Made by a program: the position numbers and the translations under genes
Assembly (NCBI GenBank): GCA_027335545.1
Contig: DAHWHV010000598.1
Span: 1-7,825, forward strand
Origin: Clostridia bacterium
GTDB taxonomy: Bacteria; Bacillota_E; RBS10-35; JAJYVN01
DNA length: 7,825 nt
Direction of reading: 5' to 3'
Part shown: piece after piece, positions 1 through 5,464 of the stretch
How the letters are laid out: the number at the start of each line of letters is the position of its first letter
How positions within the stretch are numbered: position 1 is the stretch's first letter
The notes under the pieces: generated by a model
Seen by the model: the letters and a program-made list of their open reading frames with translations, nothing else
Databases searched by the model: none
What the model was told of the DNA's origin: nothing

Positions 1-178
1 GCTGGCGGGCCCGGCCGCCCTCGCGCCGACCGGTCGGCGGGCCCCCGTCCCCGGCGGGGCCCGTCTCCGCCCCAGGCTGCCGCTCCCGCGCCGCTTGCCC
101 CCCTACCCCCTGGGCAACCGGCCCCGCGCCACACCCCGGCCGCGCGCCCTCCGGCACGCCCTCCGGCGCGCTATCCAT
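1..178 (-). CDS. Possible partial CDS running off the left edge, unknown product
   Basis: An ATG on the minus strand at 178-176 is preceded by a good Shine-Dalgarno-like stretch (GAGGGAGGGG, six bases before the ATG), and the frame stays open to the window edge, about 59 codons. The visible N-terminus begins MDSAPEGVPEGARPG and is then Gly/Ala/Arg/Pro-rich low complexity with no recognisable domain. The PEG-V/PEG-A pair comes from a 10-bp direct repeat at 146-155 and 158-167. It would be a third gene behind the Nudix and glycosylase genes, 95 bp after the glycosylase stop. Against it, G/C at the third codon position is only about 80%, lower than in the clear genes here, so it may be chance. 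A disordered N-terminus would not be exceptional, since the M50 protease in this window has one too. Confidence 0.25.
   Translation of the reverse strand, partial: MDSAPEGVPEGARPGCGAGPVAQGVGGQAARERQPGAETGPAGDGGPPTGRREGGRARQ
24..39. repeat. 16-bp perfect palindrome
   Basis: CGCCGACCGGTCGGCG is a perfect palindrome centred at 31.5. It is followed at once by a second dyad (8-bp arms at 38-45 and 56-63, loop of ten). It could be an operator or part of a terminator, or chance in sequence this GC-rich. Its role cannot be decided here. Confidence 0.4.
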
Positions 179-273
179 GCCAAGCCCCTCCCTCGGCCGC
201 GGCCCCCGCGGGACCCACCCCCGGGCGACCGGGCGGGATCGCTGCCGCGTGCTTCCAGCATGCCCAGCGGGCC

Positions 274-1008
274 TCAATCTGACTCGGCCCCGCCCTCTGA
301 CTCGGCCCCGCCCTCTGACGCCCGCTGCCCGCGCCCGTAAACGCAGAGGGGTAGGGCCGGGCACCCCGGACAGCGCGGCGCGCGCGGCCGGCACCAGTCC
401 TTGCCGACCGCCACCAGCAGGGCGTGGAACTCGCCGAGCCAGGCGGCGTCGGCGCCTTCCGGCAAACGGGGCAACAGCCAGGCCTGGGCCGCGGCGTAGG
501 AGGCGGCGAGCCGCGGCGGCAGGCAGCCGATGCGCGCCAGCACCCGCCGCGCATAGGCGTCCGCCACCAACGCCGGCCGCCCCAGGGCATAGCAGAGGAT
601 GGCGTCCGCCGTCTCCGGACCGACCCCGAAGACCTGCAGCAGGCCCGCCCGCACCGGGGCCGGGGCCACCCGGGCGAGCCCGCCGATGCCGCCGGCCTCC
701 GTCACATGGCGCGCCACGGCGACGAGCTTCTTGGCCTTGACGTTGAAGTAGCCGGCCGAGCGGATCAGCGGGGCGAGCGCCTGCGGGGACGCGGTCGCCA
801 GGGCGGCGAGGTCCAACAGGCCCGCCGCCCGCAGGCGGGCGATGGCCCGCGCGGCGTTCTCCCAGGCGACCCCCTGGGTGAGCACGGCACCGACGATCAT
901 CTCCGCGGCGGTCTCGGCCGGCCACCAGCCCTGCGGCCCGAGCCGGGCGAAGAGCAGGGCGCCGAGCTCGCCCAATCCGGGCGCGGGGCCGCCCGCGGGG
1001 TTAGGCAT
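274..1008 (-). CDS. Endonuclease III-family DNA glycosylase (HhH-GPD, 4Fe-4S), MagIII-like
   Basis: This 244-residue protein is a base-excision-repair glycosylase of the HhH-GPD superfamily. The first helix region carries [14 protein letters not shown] (43-56). The helix-hairpin-helix reads [18 protein letters not shown] (127-144), and the catalytic Asp is D150 in VADAYARRV. The C-terminal iron-sulfur loop has the exact Cys-X6-Cys-X2-Cys-X5-Cys spacing (C206, C213, C216, C222). The Lys of the GVGRKTAN motif that makes E. coli Nth a beta-lyase is Glu here (E132). From family knowledge, that change points to a monofunctional glycosylase of the endonuclease III-related/MagIII (3-methyladenine) group rather than true Nth. 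The ATG at 1008 lies inside the last codons of the upstream Nudix gene (8-bp overlap), so translation is probably coupled. The tail after the cluster (225-244) is acidic and low complexity, formed by an 18-bp duplication. Substrate specificity is inferred. Confidence 0.9.
   Translation of the reverse strand: MPNPAGGPAPGLGELGALLFARLGPQGWWPAETAAEMIVGAVLTQGVAWENAARAIARLRAAGLLDLAALATASPQALAPLIRSAGYFNVKAKKLVAVARHVTEAGGIGGLARVAPAPVRAGLLQVFGVGPETADAILCYALGRPALVADAYARRVLARIGCLPPRLAASYAAAQAWLLPRLPEGADAAWLGEFHALLVAVGKDWCRPRAPRCPGCPALPLCVYGRGQRASEGGAESEGGAESD
279..314. repeat. 18-bp perfect tandem duplication in the glycosylase 3' end
   Basis: CTGACTCGGCCCCGCCCT occurs twice back to back (279-296 and 297-314), followed by a partial third copy starting CTGAC at 315. 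Being a multiple of three, it adds a repeated SEGGAE segment to the glycosylase C-terminus without breaking the frame. Confidence 0.9.
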
Positions 1009-1591
1009 ACTCCGTCACGACCGGCCGCCCCGCGTCCAGGTGGGCCCGCAAGCGGCGGAAGGCGGCGTGGGCGCGGCCCTCCGAGGCATCCGCCACGAAG
1101 AGCCGGTCCGTCGCGATCATGTCCGCGGGGAGGGCGTCGGCCGCGAACCAGGCCGCCTCCGCGGGCAGGCTGCCCCCCGCCTTCAGGCGGCAGGCGAAGA
1201 TCGCCAGGAGCCAACGGGCCTCCGGCGGCGCGGCGCCCGGGGTCGGGGGGGCGATCCCCGTCTCCGGGCGCCCACCCCCGCCCGGCGGCCCGCCGCCGGG
1301 CCCGAGGGTCAGATGCTCCTGCACCAGCAGGCGTAGGCGCAGGCAGGGGGCGTCCACCCCCAGTTCCTCGCGCAGCTCGCGCCGGCAGGCCGCCGCCAGC
1401 CCCTCCCCCGCCTCGGGCTTGCCCCCGGGCAGGCTCCACAGCCCGCCGTACGGGTCCCGCACCCGCCGCAGCAAGAGGACCCGACCCTGCCCGTCGATAC
1501 AGAGGCCCAGCGCCGCCAGGCCCGGGGGTTCCTCCCCGCCGGGCCCTCCCGCCGCCGGGCGCTCGGCTTGGTGCGCCGCCCCGTGCTGCAC
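1001..1591 (-). CDS. Nudix hydrolase
   Basis: A 196-residue Nudix (MutT-like) pyrophosphohydrolase, expected to cleave a nucleoside diphosphate linked to another moiety with Mg2+ or Mn2+ in the cytoplasm. The Nudix box GX5EX7REUXEEXGU is complete at residues 57-79: G57, E63, R71-E72, E75-E76, G78. It is preceded by GLWSLPGG, the usual beta-strand entry. I chose the GTG at 1591 because a GGAGGGGGG stretch lies just upstream with proper spacing. A TTG at 1621 is in frame but lacks such a site. Odd feature: residues 97-125 form a Gly/Pro-rich insert between core strands (LTLG before, [10 protein letters not shown] after). The exact substrate (oxidised dNTP, ADP-ribose or other) cannot be read from the sequence. 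It overlaps the glycosylase start by 8 bp, so the two are almost certainly co-transcribed, which fits a joint DNA-damage role but does not prove one. Confidence 0.9.
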   Translation of the reverse strand: MQHGAAHQAERPAAGGPGGEEPPGLAALGLCIDGQGRVLLLRRVRDPYGGLWSLPGGKPEAGEGLAAACRRELREELGVDAPCLRLRLLVQEHLTLGPGGGPPGGGGRPETGIAPPTPGAAPPEARWLLAIFACRLKAGGSLPAEAAWFAADALPADMIATDRLFVADASEGRAHAAFRRLRAHLDAGRPVVTEYA

Positions 1592-1806
1592 GCCCGTCCC
1601 CCCTCCATACCCCCCCGCCAACCCCGGCCACGGCCCGCGGCTACCCGCCCCTGGCGCCCGAGCGTTTCGGGGGCCCCCCTGCCCTGGCCGGCTTGGGCCC
1701 CTCCGGCCCGGCCTTCCCTGGCTTTGGTGCCGTTTTCAGGGAAGGGTGGCGCTCGCTGCAGGGAACGGCGGGTTCTGGCGCGCGTGGGACACGCGGCCCA
1801 ACCCGT

Positions 1807-1841
1807 CGGCTGTCAGCGCCTGGATCGCGACCTGACAGCCG
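1807..1841. promoter_or_regulatory. 10-bp perfect inverted repeat, candidate operator
   Basis: CGGCTGTCAG (1807-1816) is repeated inverted as CTGACAGCCG (1832-1841) with a 15-base spacer, giving 25 bp between arm centres. It lies between divergent genes and its right arm contains CTGACA, which doubles as a plausible -35 element for the GH18 gene. The layout suits a dimeric repressor or activator site. There is no T-run after it, so a terminator is unlikely. Confidence 0.5.
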
Positions 1842-1861
1842 CCCCCTCCCGCCGGTAGCTT
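1832..1861 (+). promoter_or_regulatory. Putative sigma-A-type promoter for the GH18 gene
   Basis: CTGACA at 1832-1837 (five of six matches to TTGACA) is followed after 18 bases by TAGCTT at 1856-1861 (T, A and final T match TATAAT). Transcription starting near 1868 would give a leader of about 180 bases before the ATG at 2046. The match is moderate and unsupported by any data beyond the sequence. Confidence 0.35.
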
Positions 1862-1904
1862 CAGGGGGGGAGCCAGGGTGCCGGCGCCAGCGCGCCCACC
1901 GGTT

Positions 1905-1926
1905 GCCGGCGGCCCCAGCCGCCGGC
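1905..1926 (+). other. 9-bp GC hairpin in the GH18 leader
   Basis: GCCGGCGGC (1905-1913) pairs perfectly with GCCGCCGGC (1918-1926) across a CCCA tetraloop. It lies in the predicted 5' leader about 120 bases upstream of the GH18 start. With no U-tract it is not a standard terminator. It could be an RNA structure or a protein site, or chance. Confidence 0.4.
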
Positions 1927-2045
1927 CCGCCCACGCCCCGGCCCCGGCCGAGCCCCGCCTGGAAACCCCGCCGCCCCAGGGGAGCGACGCGCCCCCGTGA
2001 GGACCCGCCCTGCGCGGAGTAGTGCACCGAGGAGGGGTCTACTGC

Positions 2046-3605
2046 ATGGGCATCCGGACGCACCGCCGCCTGCGCGCCACCATCGCCTCCAGCGCCGCCC
2101 TGACCCTGCTCGGGCTCTCCCTGTCGACGGCCGCCGCGGCACCCGCCGCCCCGTTGCTGGGCTTTGGCGCCCAAGGCCCGACGGTGGCCACCCTGCAGCG
2201 CGACCTGACGGAGCTGGGGTATCGCCGCGGCGCAGCCCCCTCTGGCCGTTTCGGGGGTCAGACGTGGGTGGACCTGGTCTTCTTCCAGCGCGACCGGCAT
2301 CTTCCTCCCACGGGGCAGACCAACCCCGCGACCTGGGCGGCCGTGGAGGAGGCCCTGGCGAACCTGCCTCCGGGGGGACCCCTGGCGATGGGTCGGAGCG
2401 GCACGGCCGTCACGGCCCTGCAGCGGCACCTGCTCGCCCTGGGGTACGCCCCCGGACCGCTGGACGGCCGCTTCGGCCCGGAGACGCAGGCGGCCCTGCG
2501 GCGCTTCCAGTTCGCCCACACCCTGCCCCCGACCGGCTTCGTCGATCCGGCCACCGCCCAGGCGCTGGCCGCCGCCCCCACGCCCTCGCTGCCCCCTGCC
2601 CCGTCGCCGCCCCCCGCCGCGACGACGGCCTCCCCGGCCGCCGCGTCGCCCCAGCCCGCGCCCGCCGCCCCGGCGGCGACCGCCCACGGCCCTTCCCTGC
2701 TCGGCTACTGGGCGGCCTGGGGCAGCGGCGCCAACTCCATGGCCTCCCTGCAACGGCGCGGCCCCGCCCTCACCTGGCTCTCTCCGTACTGGTTCACCCT
2801 GGAGGCCACCGGGCGCCTGCGCTCGCGCGAAACGGGCCACGCCGCGGTCCTGGCGGCGGCCGCGGCCGCGCACGACCGCGTCCTGGCCCTGGTCAACGAC
2901 GGCCCGGGCCTCTCCGGTCTGCTGCGGACGGCCGCGGGCCGCCAGCGGGGGGTCGCGGCCCTGCGGGCCCTGCTGGGGGCCACCCCCGGCCTCGCGGGGA
3001 TCATGGTGGACTTCGAGAGCCTGCCCTCCTCCTCCGGCTCGGACCTGACGGCCTTCGTCGCCGCCCTGCGCGCCGCGCTGCCGACGACGGACACGGTCGG
3101 CGTGGCCGTGGGCCCCAAGGTCTCCGCCCACGAGCCCGGGGAAGGGCTCTTCCAGTACCGGCGGCTGGGCGCCGTCGCTGATCTGGTGCAGGTCATGACC
3201 TATGACGAGCACGACAACACCTCCGCTCCCGGGCCCGTATCGGCGACCCCCTGGGCGGCTCGGGTGGCCGCCTACGCGGCCAGCGTGATCCCCCCGAGCA
3301 AGATCCTGTTGGGGGTGCCGGCCTACGGCTACGACTGGAGCGCCCCGGGACGCGGCACGACGGTGACCCTGAGCCAAGCCCTGGCCCTCGCCGCCCGCCA
3401 CGGCGTGACGCCCCAGTTCGACCCGGTCTCCGGCGAGGACCACTTCACCTACACGTCGGCCGCCGGCACCCTGCACACGGTCTGGTTCGAGTCCGCCGCC
3501 GGCGCCGCGGCCAAGCGCGCCATCGCCCTGCGCCTCGGCCTCCGCGGGCTGGCCGTGTGGACGCTGGGGGGCGAGTCGCCCGGCTTCTGGACCGCCCTGG
3601 AGTAA
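2046..3605 (+). CDS. Secreted glycoside hydrolase family 18 protein with two peptidoglycan-binding domains
   Basis: This 519-residue protein starts with a signal peptide: basic RTHRRLR, a hydrophobic stretch to about residue 26, and an AAAA cleavage zone near residue 32. Two PG_binding_1 domains follow (about 39-97 and 113-174; the second shows GYAPGPLDGRFGPETQAALRRFQ), then a Pro/Ala linker (175-215) and a GH18 barrel (217-519). The barrel matches the YaaH/SleL cortex-lysin type: MVDFESLP with catalytic E324 and supporting D322, MTYDEHD from 384, LLGVPAYGYDW from 421, and a C-terminal GLAVWTLGGE. The first two Asp of the classical DxxDxDxE are A317 and M320, a loosened version. The likely role is N-acetylglucosaminidase action on peptidoglycan outside the membrane, perhaps in spore cortex or wall turnover. 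I chose the ATG at 2046 because GAGGAGGGG sits eight bases upstream; an in-frame GTG at 2022 lacks this. Relatives usually carry LysM, so PG_binding_1 anchoring is a variant. It is apparently transcribed alone. Confidence 0.9.
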   Translation: MGIRTHRRLRATIASSAALTLLGLSLSTAAAAPAAPLLGFGAQGPTVATLQRDLTELGYRRGAAPSGRFGGQTWVDLVFFQRDRHLPPTGQTNPATWAAVEEALANLPPGGPLAMGRSGTAVTALQRHLLALGYAPGPLDGRFGPETQAALRRFQFAHTLPPTGFVDPATAQALAAAPTPSLPPAPSPPPAATTASPAAASPQPAPAAPAATAHGPSLLGYWAAWGSGANSMASLQRRGPALTWLSPYWFTLEATGRLRSRETGHAAVLAAAAAAHDRVLALVNDGPGLSGLLRTAAGRQRGVAALRALLGATPGLAGIMVDFESLPSSSGSDLTAFVAALRAALPTTDTVGVAVGPKVSAHEPGEGLFQYRRLGAVADLVQVMTYDEHDNTSAPGPVSATPWAARVAAYAASVIPPSKILLGVPAYGYDWSAPGRGTTVTLSQALALAARHGVTPQFDPVSGEDHFTYTSAAGTLHTVWFESAAGAAAKRAIALRLGLRGLAVWTLGGESPGFWTALE

Positions 3606-3700
3606 GCCGCCGAAGCCCCGGCGCGGGCCCGGGCGGCCCTCGGCTGGGCAGCACGGGCCCGCGAAGCCCTCCCACCGCCCGGGCCGGAGCCGGCCGGCTT

Positions 3701-3739
3701 GCCGACCCCCTTGGCCGACCCCCTTGGCCGACCCCCTTG
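3701..3739. repeat. Three perfect tandem copies of a 13-bp unit
   Basis: GCCGACCCCCTTG is repeated exactly at 3701-3713, 3714-3726 and 3727-3739. The 13-bp period is not a multiple of three, which fits a noncoding position. It lies between the GH18 stop and the M50 promoter region. It could be an array of protein sites or a slippage-prone minisatellite. Confidence 0.9.
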
Positions 3740-3786
3740 GAGGGGACACCAGCGGGCCTGGACCCGCGTCCGAGCGTCCAGTCAGC

Positions 3787-3810
3787 GGCCGCCCGGGGTT
3801 CCGGGCGGCC
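3787..3810 (+). terminator. Strong GC hairpin, possible terminator of the GH18 gene
   Basis: GGCCGCCCGG (3787-3796) pairs perfectly with CCGGGCGGCC (3801-3810) across a GGTT tetraloop: ten G-C pairs, about 180 bp after the GH18 stop and upstream of the M50 promoter candidate. No U-tract follows (CTGGGGGAGG), so it is either a U-tract-less terminator or another structural element. Confidence 0.4.
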
Positions 3811-3865
3811 CTGGGGGAGGCGCCGGCGCCGCTGGCCTTGCCGGGCCGAACGGCGATCACCGCTG

Positions 3866-3874
3866 TGGTAGGCT
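3866..3874 (+). promoter_or_regulatory. Putative extended -10 promoter for the M50 operon
   Basis: TGG-TAGGCT at 3866-3874 is an extended -10 element (TGn plus a hexamer sharing T, A and final T with TATAAT), about 44 bases upstream of the M50 ATG. It is one of the few AT-containing islands in this region. No good -35 lies 17 bp upstream (CCGAAC at 3846-3851), and TTGCCG at 3838 is too far away. Confidence 0.35.
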
Positions 3875-3917
3875 GGGGGAGGCGCCTGCCGTGGCGGCGC
3901 CCCGGGGGGATGCGGGG

Positions 3918-4889
3918 ATGCCGACGAGCGACGGCGGACCAGGGGACCAGGGGCGAGGGGCTCCGTTGGGCGGCGCCCCGCCGCAGGTGGGCGGTGCCCC
4001 GCTGAGGGGTGCCCGGGCGCCCGCGCCGCCCGATGGCGCACCCCTCCCCTGGCCGCGGGGGACGGGGAACGGGCCGGGCCCGGGGGCCGCGCTGGACTGG
4101 CCGGGCCTGTACGGGCCGCCGCCGCCCTGGGGCGGGGAGGGGCCGCGCCCCCGACGCCGCACGTGGTGGTTGCGCTATGGCGCCCCGGTCGTCGCGGCGT
4201 TGGCCAAGCTGAAGATCCTGCTGGTGGCCGGCAGCGTGCTTCTGTCCCTGGTGGCCTACGGGCTCGCCTTCGGCTGGCGCTTCGGGGCCCTCTTCCTGCT
4301 CATCCTGGCCGTGCACGAAAGCGGCCACACCCTGGCCCTCCGACGCCGCGGCCTGCCCGCCTCCCTCCCCTACTTCATCCCCTTCCTGGGGGCGTTAATC
4401 ACCCTGCGCCGGCGACCCCGCGACGCCGCTGAGGAAGCCTACGTCGCCGCGGCGGGGCCGCTGTTCGGCCTCGCCGCCTCGTACGCCCTGTTGCTCCTCG
4501 GCTTCCTGCTCCACACGCCCGTGCTCCTGGTCGCCGCCGGCTTCGGCATGCTGCTGCACATCTTCAACCTGCTGCCGATCACCCCGCTGGACGGGGGCCG
4601 CACCGTGGCCTTCCTGCGCTGGTGGGCCTGGATCCCCGGTTTCTGCGCCCTCGTCGTAGTCCTCTTCTACAACCCCGGCACCCACAGTCTGGCCATCACC
4701 GACCCCTTCGCCCCCCTGATCCTGGCCTTCGTCGTCTGGAGCGCGGCCATGGAGGCCCGCCGCCGCCCCCCCCTGGCCTACGCCGCCATCGGCCTACGGG
4801 CCAAGGTGGCCTACACCGGGCTTTGGCTGGGGCTGTTGGTGCTGGCGGGCGCGGGCTACATGCTGGCCCCCCGCCCGGGGCTCGTCTGA
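3918..4889 (+). CDS. Site-2 protease family zinc metalloprotease (M50), integral membrane
   Basis: A 323-residue intramembrane metalloprotease. HESGH at 133-137 supplies two zinc-binding His and the catalytic E134. NLLP (217-220) and LDGGR (224-228) supply the third zinc ligand D225. PYFIPFLGALITLRRRP and AAAGPLFGL between them are typical of the short S2P subgroup without PDZ or CBS domains. About six or seven hydrophobic segments lie between residue 85 and the C-terminus. The first 81 residues are Gly/Pro/Ala-rich and probably disordered, ending in a basic RPRRR stop before the first membrane segment. I chose the ATG at 3918 because GGGGGA lies eight bases before it; the frame is open further upstream but crosses the 13-bp repeats and the promoter candidate. 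By family knowledge it would cleave a membrane-bound substrate, such as an anti-sigma factor or a signal-peptide remnant. None is encoded nearby, so the substrate is unknown. Confidence 0.9.
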   Translation: MPTSDGGPGDQGRGAPLGGAPPQVGGAPLRGARAPAPPDGAPLPWPRGTGNGPGPGAALDWPGLYGPPPPWGGEGPRPRRRTWWLRYGAPVVAALAKLKILLVAGSVLLSLVAYGLAFGWRFGALFLLILAVHESGHTLALRRRGLPASLPYFIPFLGALITLRRRPRDAAEEAYVAAAGPLFGLAASYALLLLGFLLHTPVLLVAAGFGMLLHIFNLLPITPLDGGRTVAFLRWWAWIPGFCALVVVLFYNPGTHSLAITDPFAPLILAFVVWSAAMEARRRPPLAYAAIGLRAKVAYTGLWLGLLVLAGAGYMLAPRPGLV

Positions 4890-4912
4890 ACAGTGCCGGG
4901 GGGGGGCCGGAG

Positions 4913-4930
4913 CCCCCGCCCCAGCGGGGG
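4913..4930 (+). other. 7-bp hairpin between the M50 and membrane protein genes
   Basis: CCCCCGC (4913-4919) pairs with GCGGGGG (4924-4930) across a CCCA loop, in the 63-bp gap of the presumed operon. It has the same loop as the hairpin at 1905-1926. It lies 22 bases before the next ATG and could tune expression of the second gene, or be chance. Confidence 0.3.
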
Positions 4931-4952
4931 AAGGGGCGGGAGGGGGAACGCG

Positions 4953-5396
4953 ATGCTGGTGGCCCTGCTGATCCTGGGGTTGTCCGCCGGACCCGGCCTG
5001 GGCGCCGGGGGACTGCTGGGGCCCAGGCATCCCCGCTTGGTGCTCGGCGCCGCCCGCTGGCTGCGCTGGATCGCGGCCGGAAGCGGGAGCCTGGTCGCCT
5101 TGGCTTTCGCCGCCGGAGTCGTCGGCGCGCTGGCCCAGGGCGGTCCGGGCCCGCTGCCCCTGGTGGTGTTCGCGCTGGCCCTGCTGGGGGCCGCCGCCCT
5201 GCTCTGGCGCGGTCCCGAGCGCCACCTCGCCGTTTGGGGGCACTGGCTCGGGTCCCTGTGGTGGCTGTGGGCGCTGACGCGCGCCCACAGCCCGGTGCTC
5301 GCCCTGCTGTTCCTGCCGGTCGCCTACGTGGCGCTGCTGGCCTCCGCCCTGGAGAGCGGGGCCAGCCGTCCCCGCAACCCCGCCGACCCCGCGTGA
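4953..5396 (+). CDS. Small multi-spanning membrane protein, function unknown
   Basis: I do not recognise this 147-residue protein. It has about five hydrophobic segments: 1-22, 38-61, 68-85, 92-108 (Trp-rich, WGHWLGSLWWLWAL) and 114-132, with a short polar C-terminal tail rich in Arg, Pro and Ala. Charged residues are few and sit at segment ends (RHPR at 25-28, RGPERH at 86-91), so it is probably an integral inner-membrane protein with no evident catalytic motif. I chose the ATG at 4953 because GGGAGGGGGA lies just upstream; an in-frame GTG at 4893 would add 20 Gly/Arg-rich residues without a good site. It starts 63 bp after the site-2 protease stop on the same strand, so it is likely co-transcribed and may be a partner or substrate-related factor. 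That link rests only on position. Confidence 0.75.
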   Translation: MLVALLILGLSAGPGLGAGGLLGPRHPRLVLGAARWLRWIAAGSGSLVALAFAAGVVGALAQGGPGPLPLVVFALALLGAAALLWRGPERHLAVWGHWLGSLWWLWALTRAHSPVLALLFLPVAYVALLASALESGASRPRNPADPA

Positions 5397-5464
5397 GGCG
5401 TCCTGGGCGGCGCGACCGACCCCGGTTCCCGGCGCCCCGGCCCGCCCCCGCCCCGCGCGCCGGC

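Larger units (their letters stand above)
1592..2045. other. Divergent intergenic region between the Nudix and GH18 genes
   Basis: 454 bp with no convincing gene. It holds a set of dyads: 9-bp arms CCTTCCCTG/CAGGGAAGG (1712-1720 and 1737-1745, 16-base loop), CGCGTG-GGA-CACGCG (1781-1795), the 10-bp inverted repeat at 1807-1841, and a 9-bp stem with a CCCA loop at 1905-1926. A possible GH18 promoter lies at 1832-1861. I found no convincing promoter for the minus-strand Nudix gene. Confidence 0.6.
3606..3917. other. Intergenic region between the GH18 and M50 genes
   Basis: 312 bp without a recognisable gene. It contains long GC dyads just after the GH18 stop (11-bp arms at 3626-3636 and 3675-3685, and a competing 9-bp pair at 3622-3630 and 3655-3663), a 13-bp repeat in three copies (3701-3739), a 10-bp hairpin (3787-3810) and a possible promoter (3866-3874) for the downstream operon. 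Confidence 0.6.

Noticed and set aside
424..2022. A 532-codon plus-strand open frame across the glycosylase and Nudix genes
   Set aside because: It is an Arg/Pro/Gly-rich shadow frame antisense to two genes with complete motifs.
1856..2040. A ydaO-type cyclic di-AMP riboswitch in the GH18 leader, considered because such riboswitches precede wall hydrolases
   Set aside because: GGGGGGGAGCCAGGGTG loosely resembles one conserved block, but the other conserved blocks and the closing stems are not present.
1641..4328. A very long open frame on the minus strand (895 codons) opposite the GH18 and M50 genes
   Set aside because: It is Gly/Arg/Gln-rich, has no recognisable domain, and lies antisense to two clear genes. 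At this GC content stop codons are rare in every frame.
5397..5464. A bidirectional terminator between the convergent membrane-protein and pepF genes
   Set aside because: Only a weak 7-bp pairing with a loop of about 41 bases (5408-5414 and 5456-5462) was found, with no T-runs on either side.
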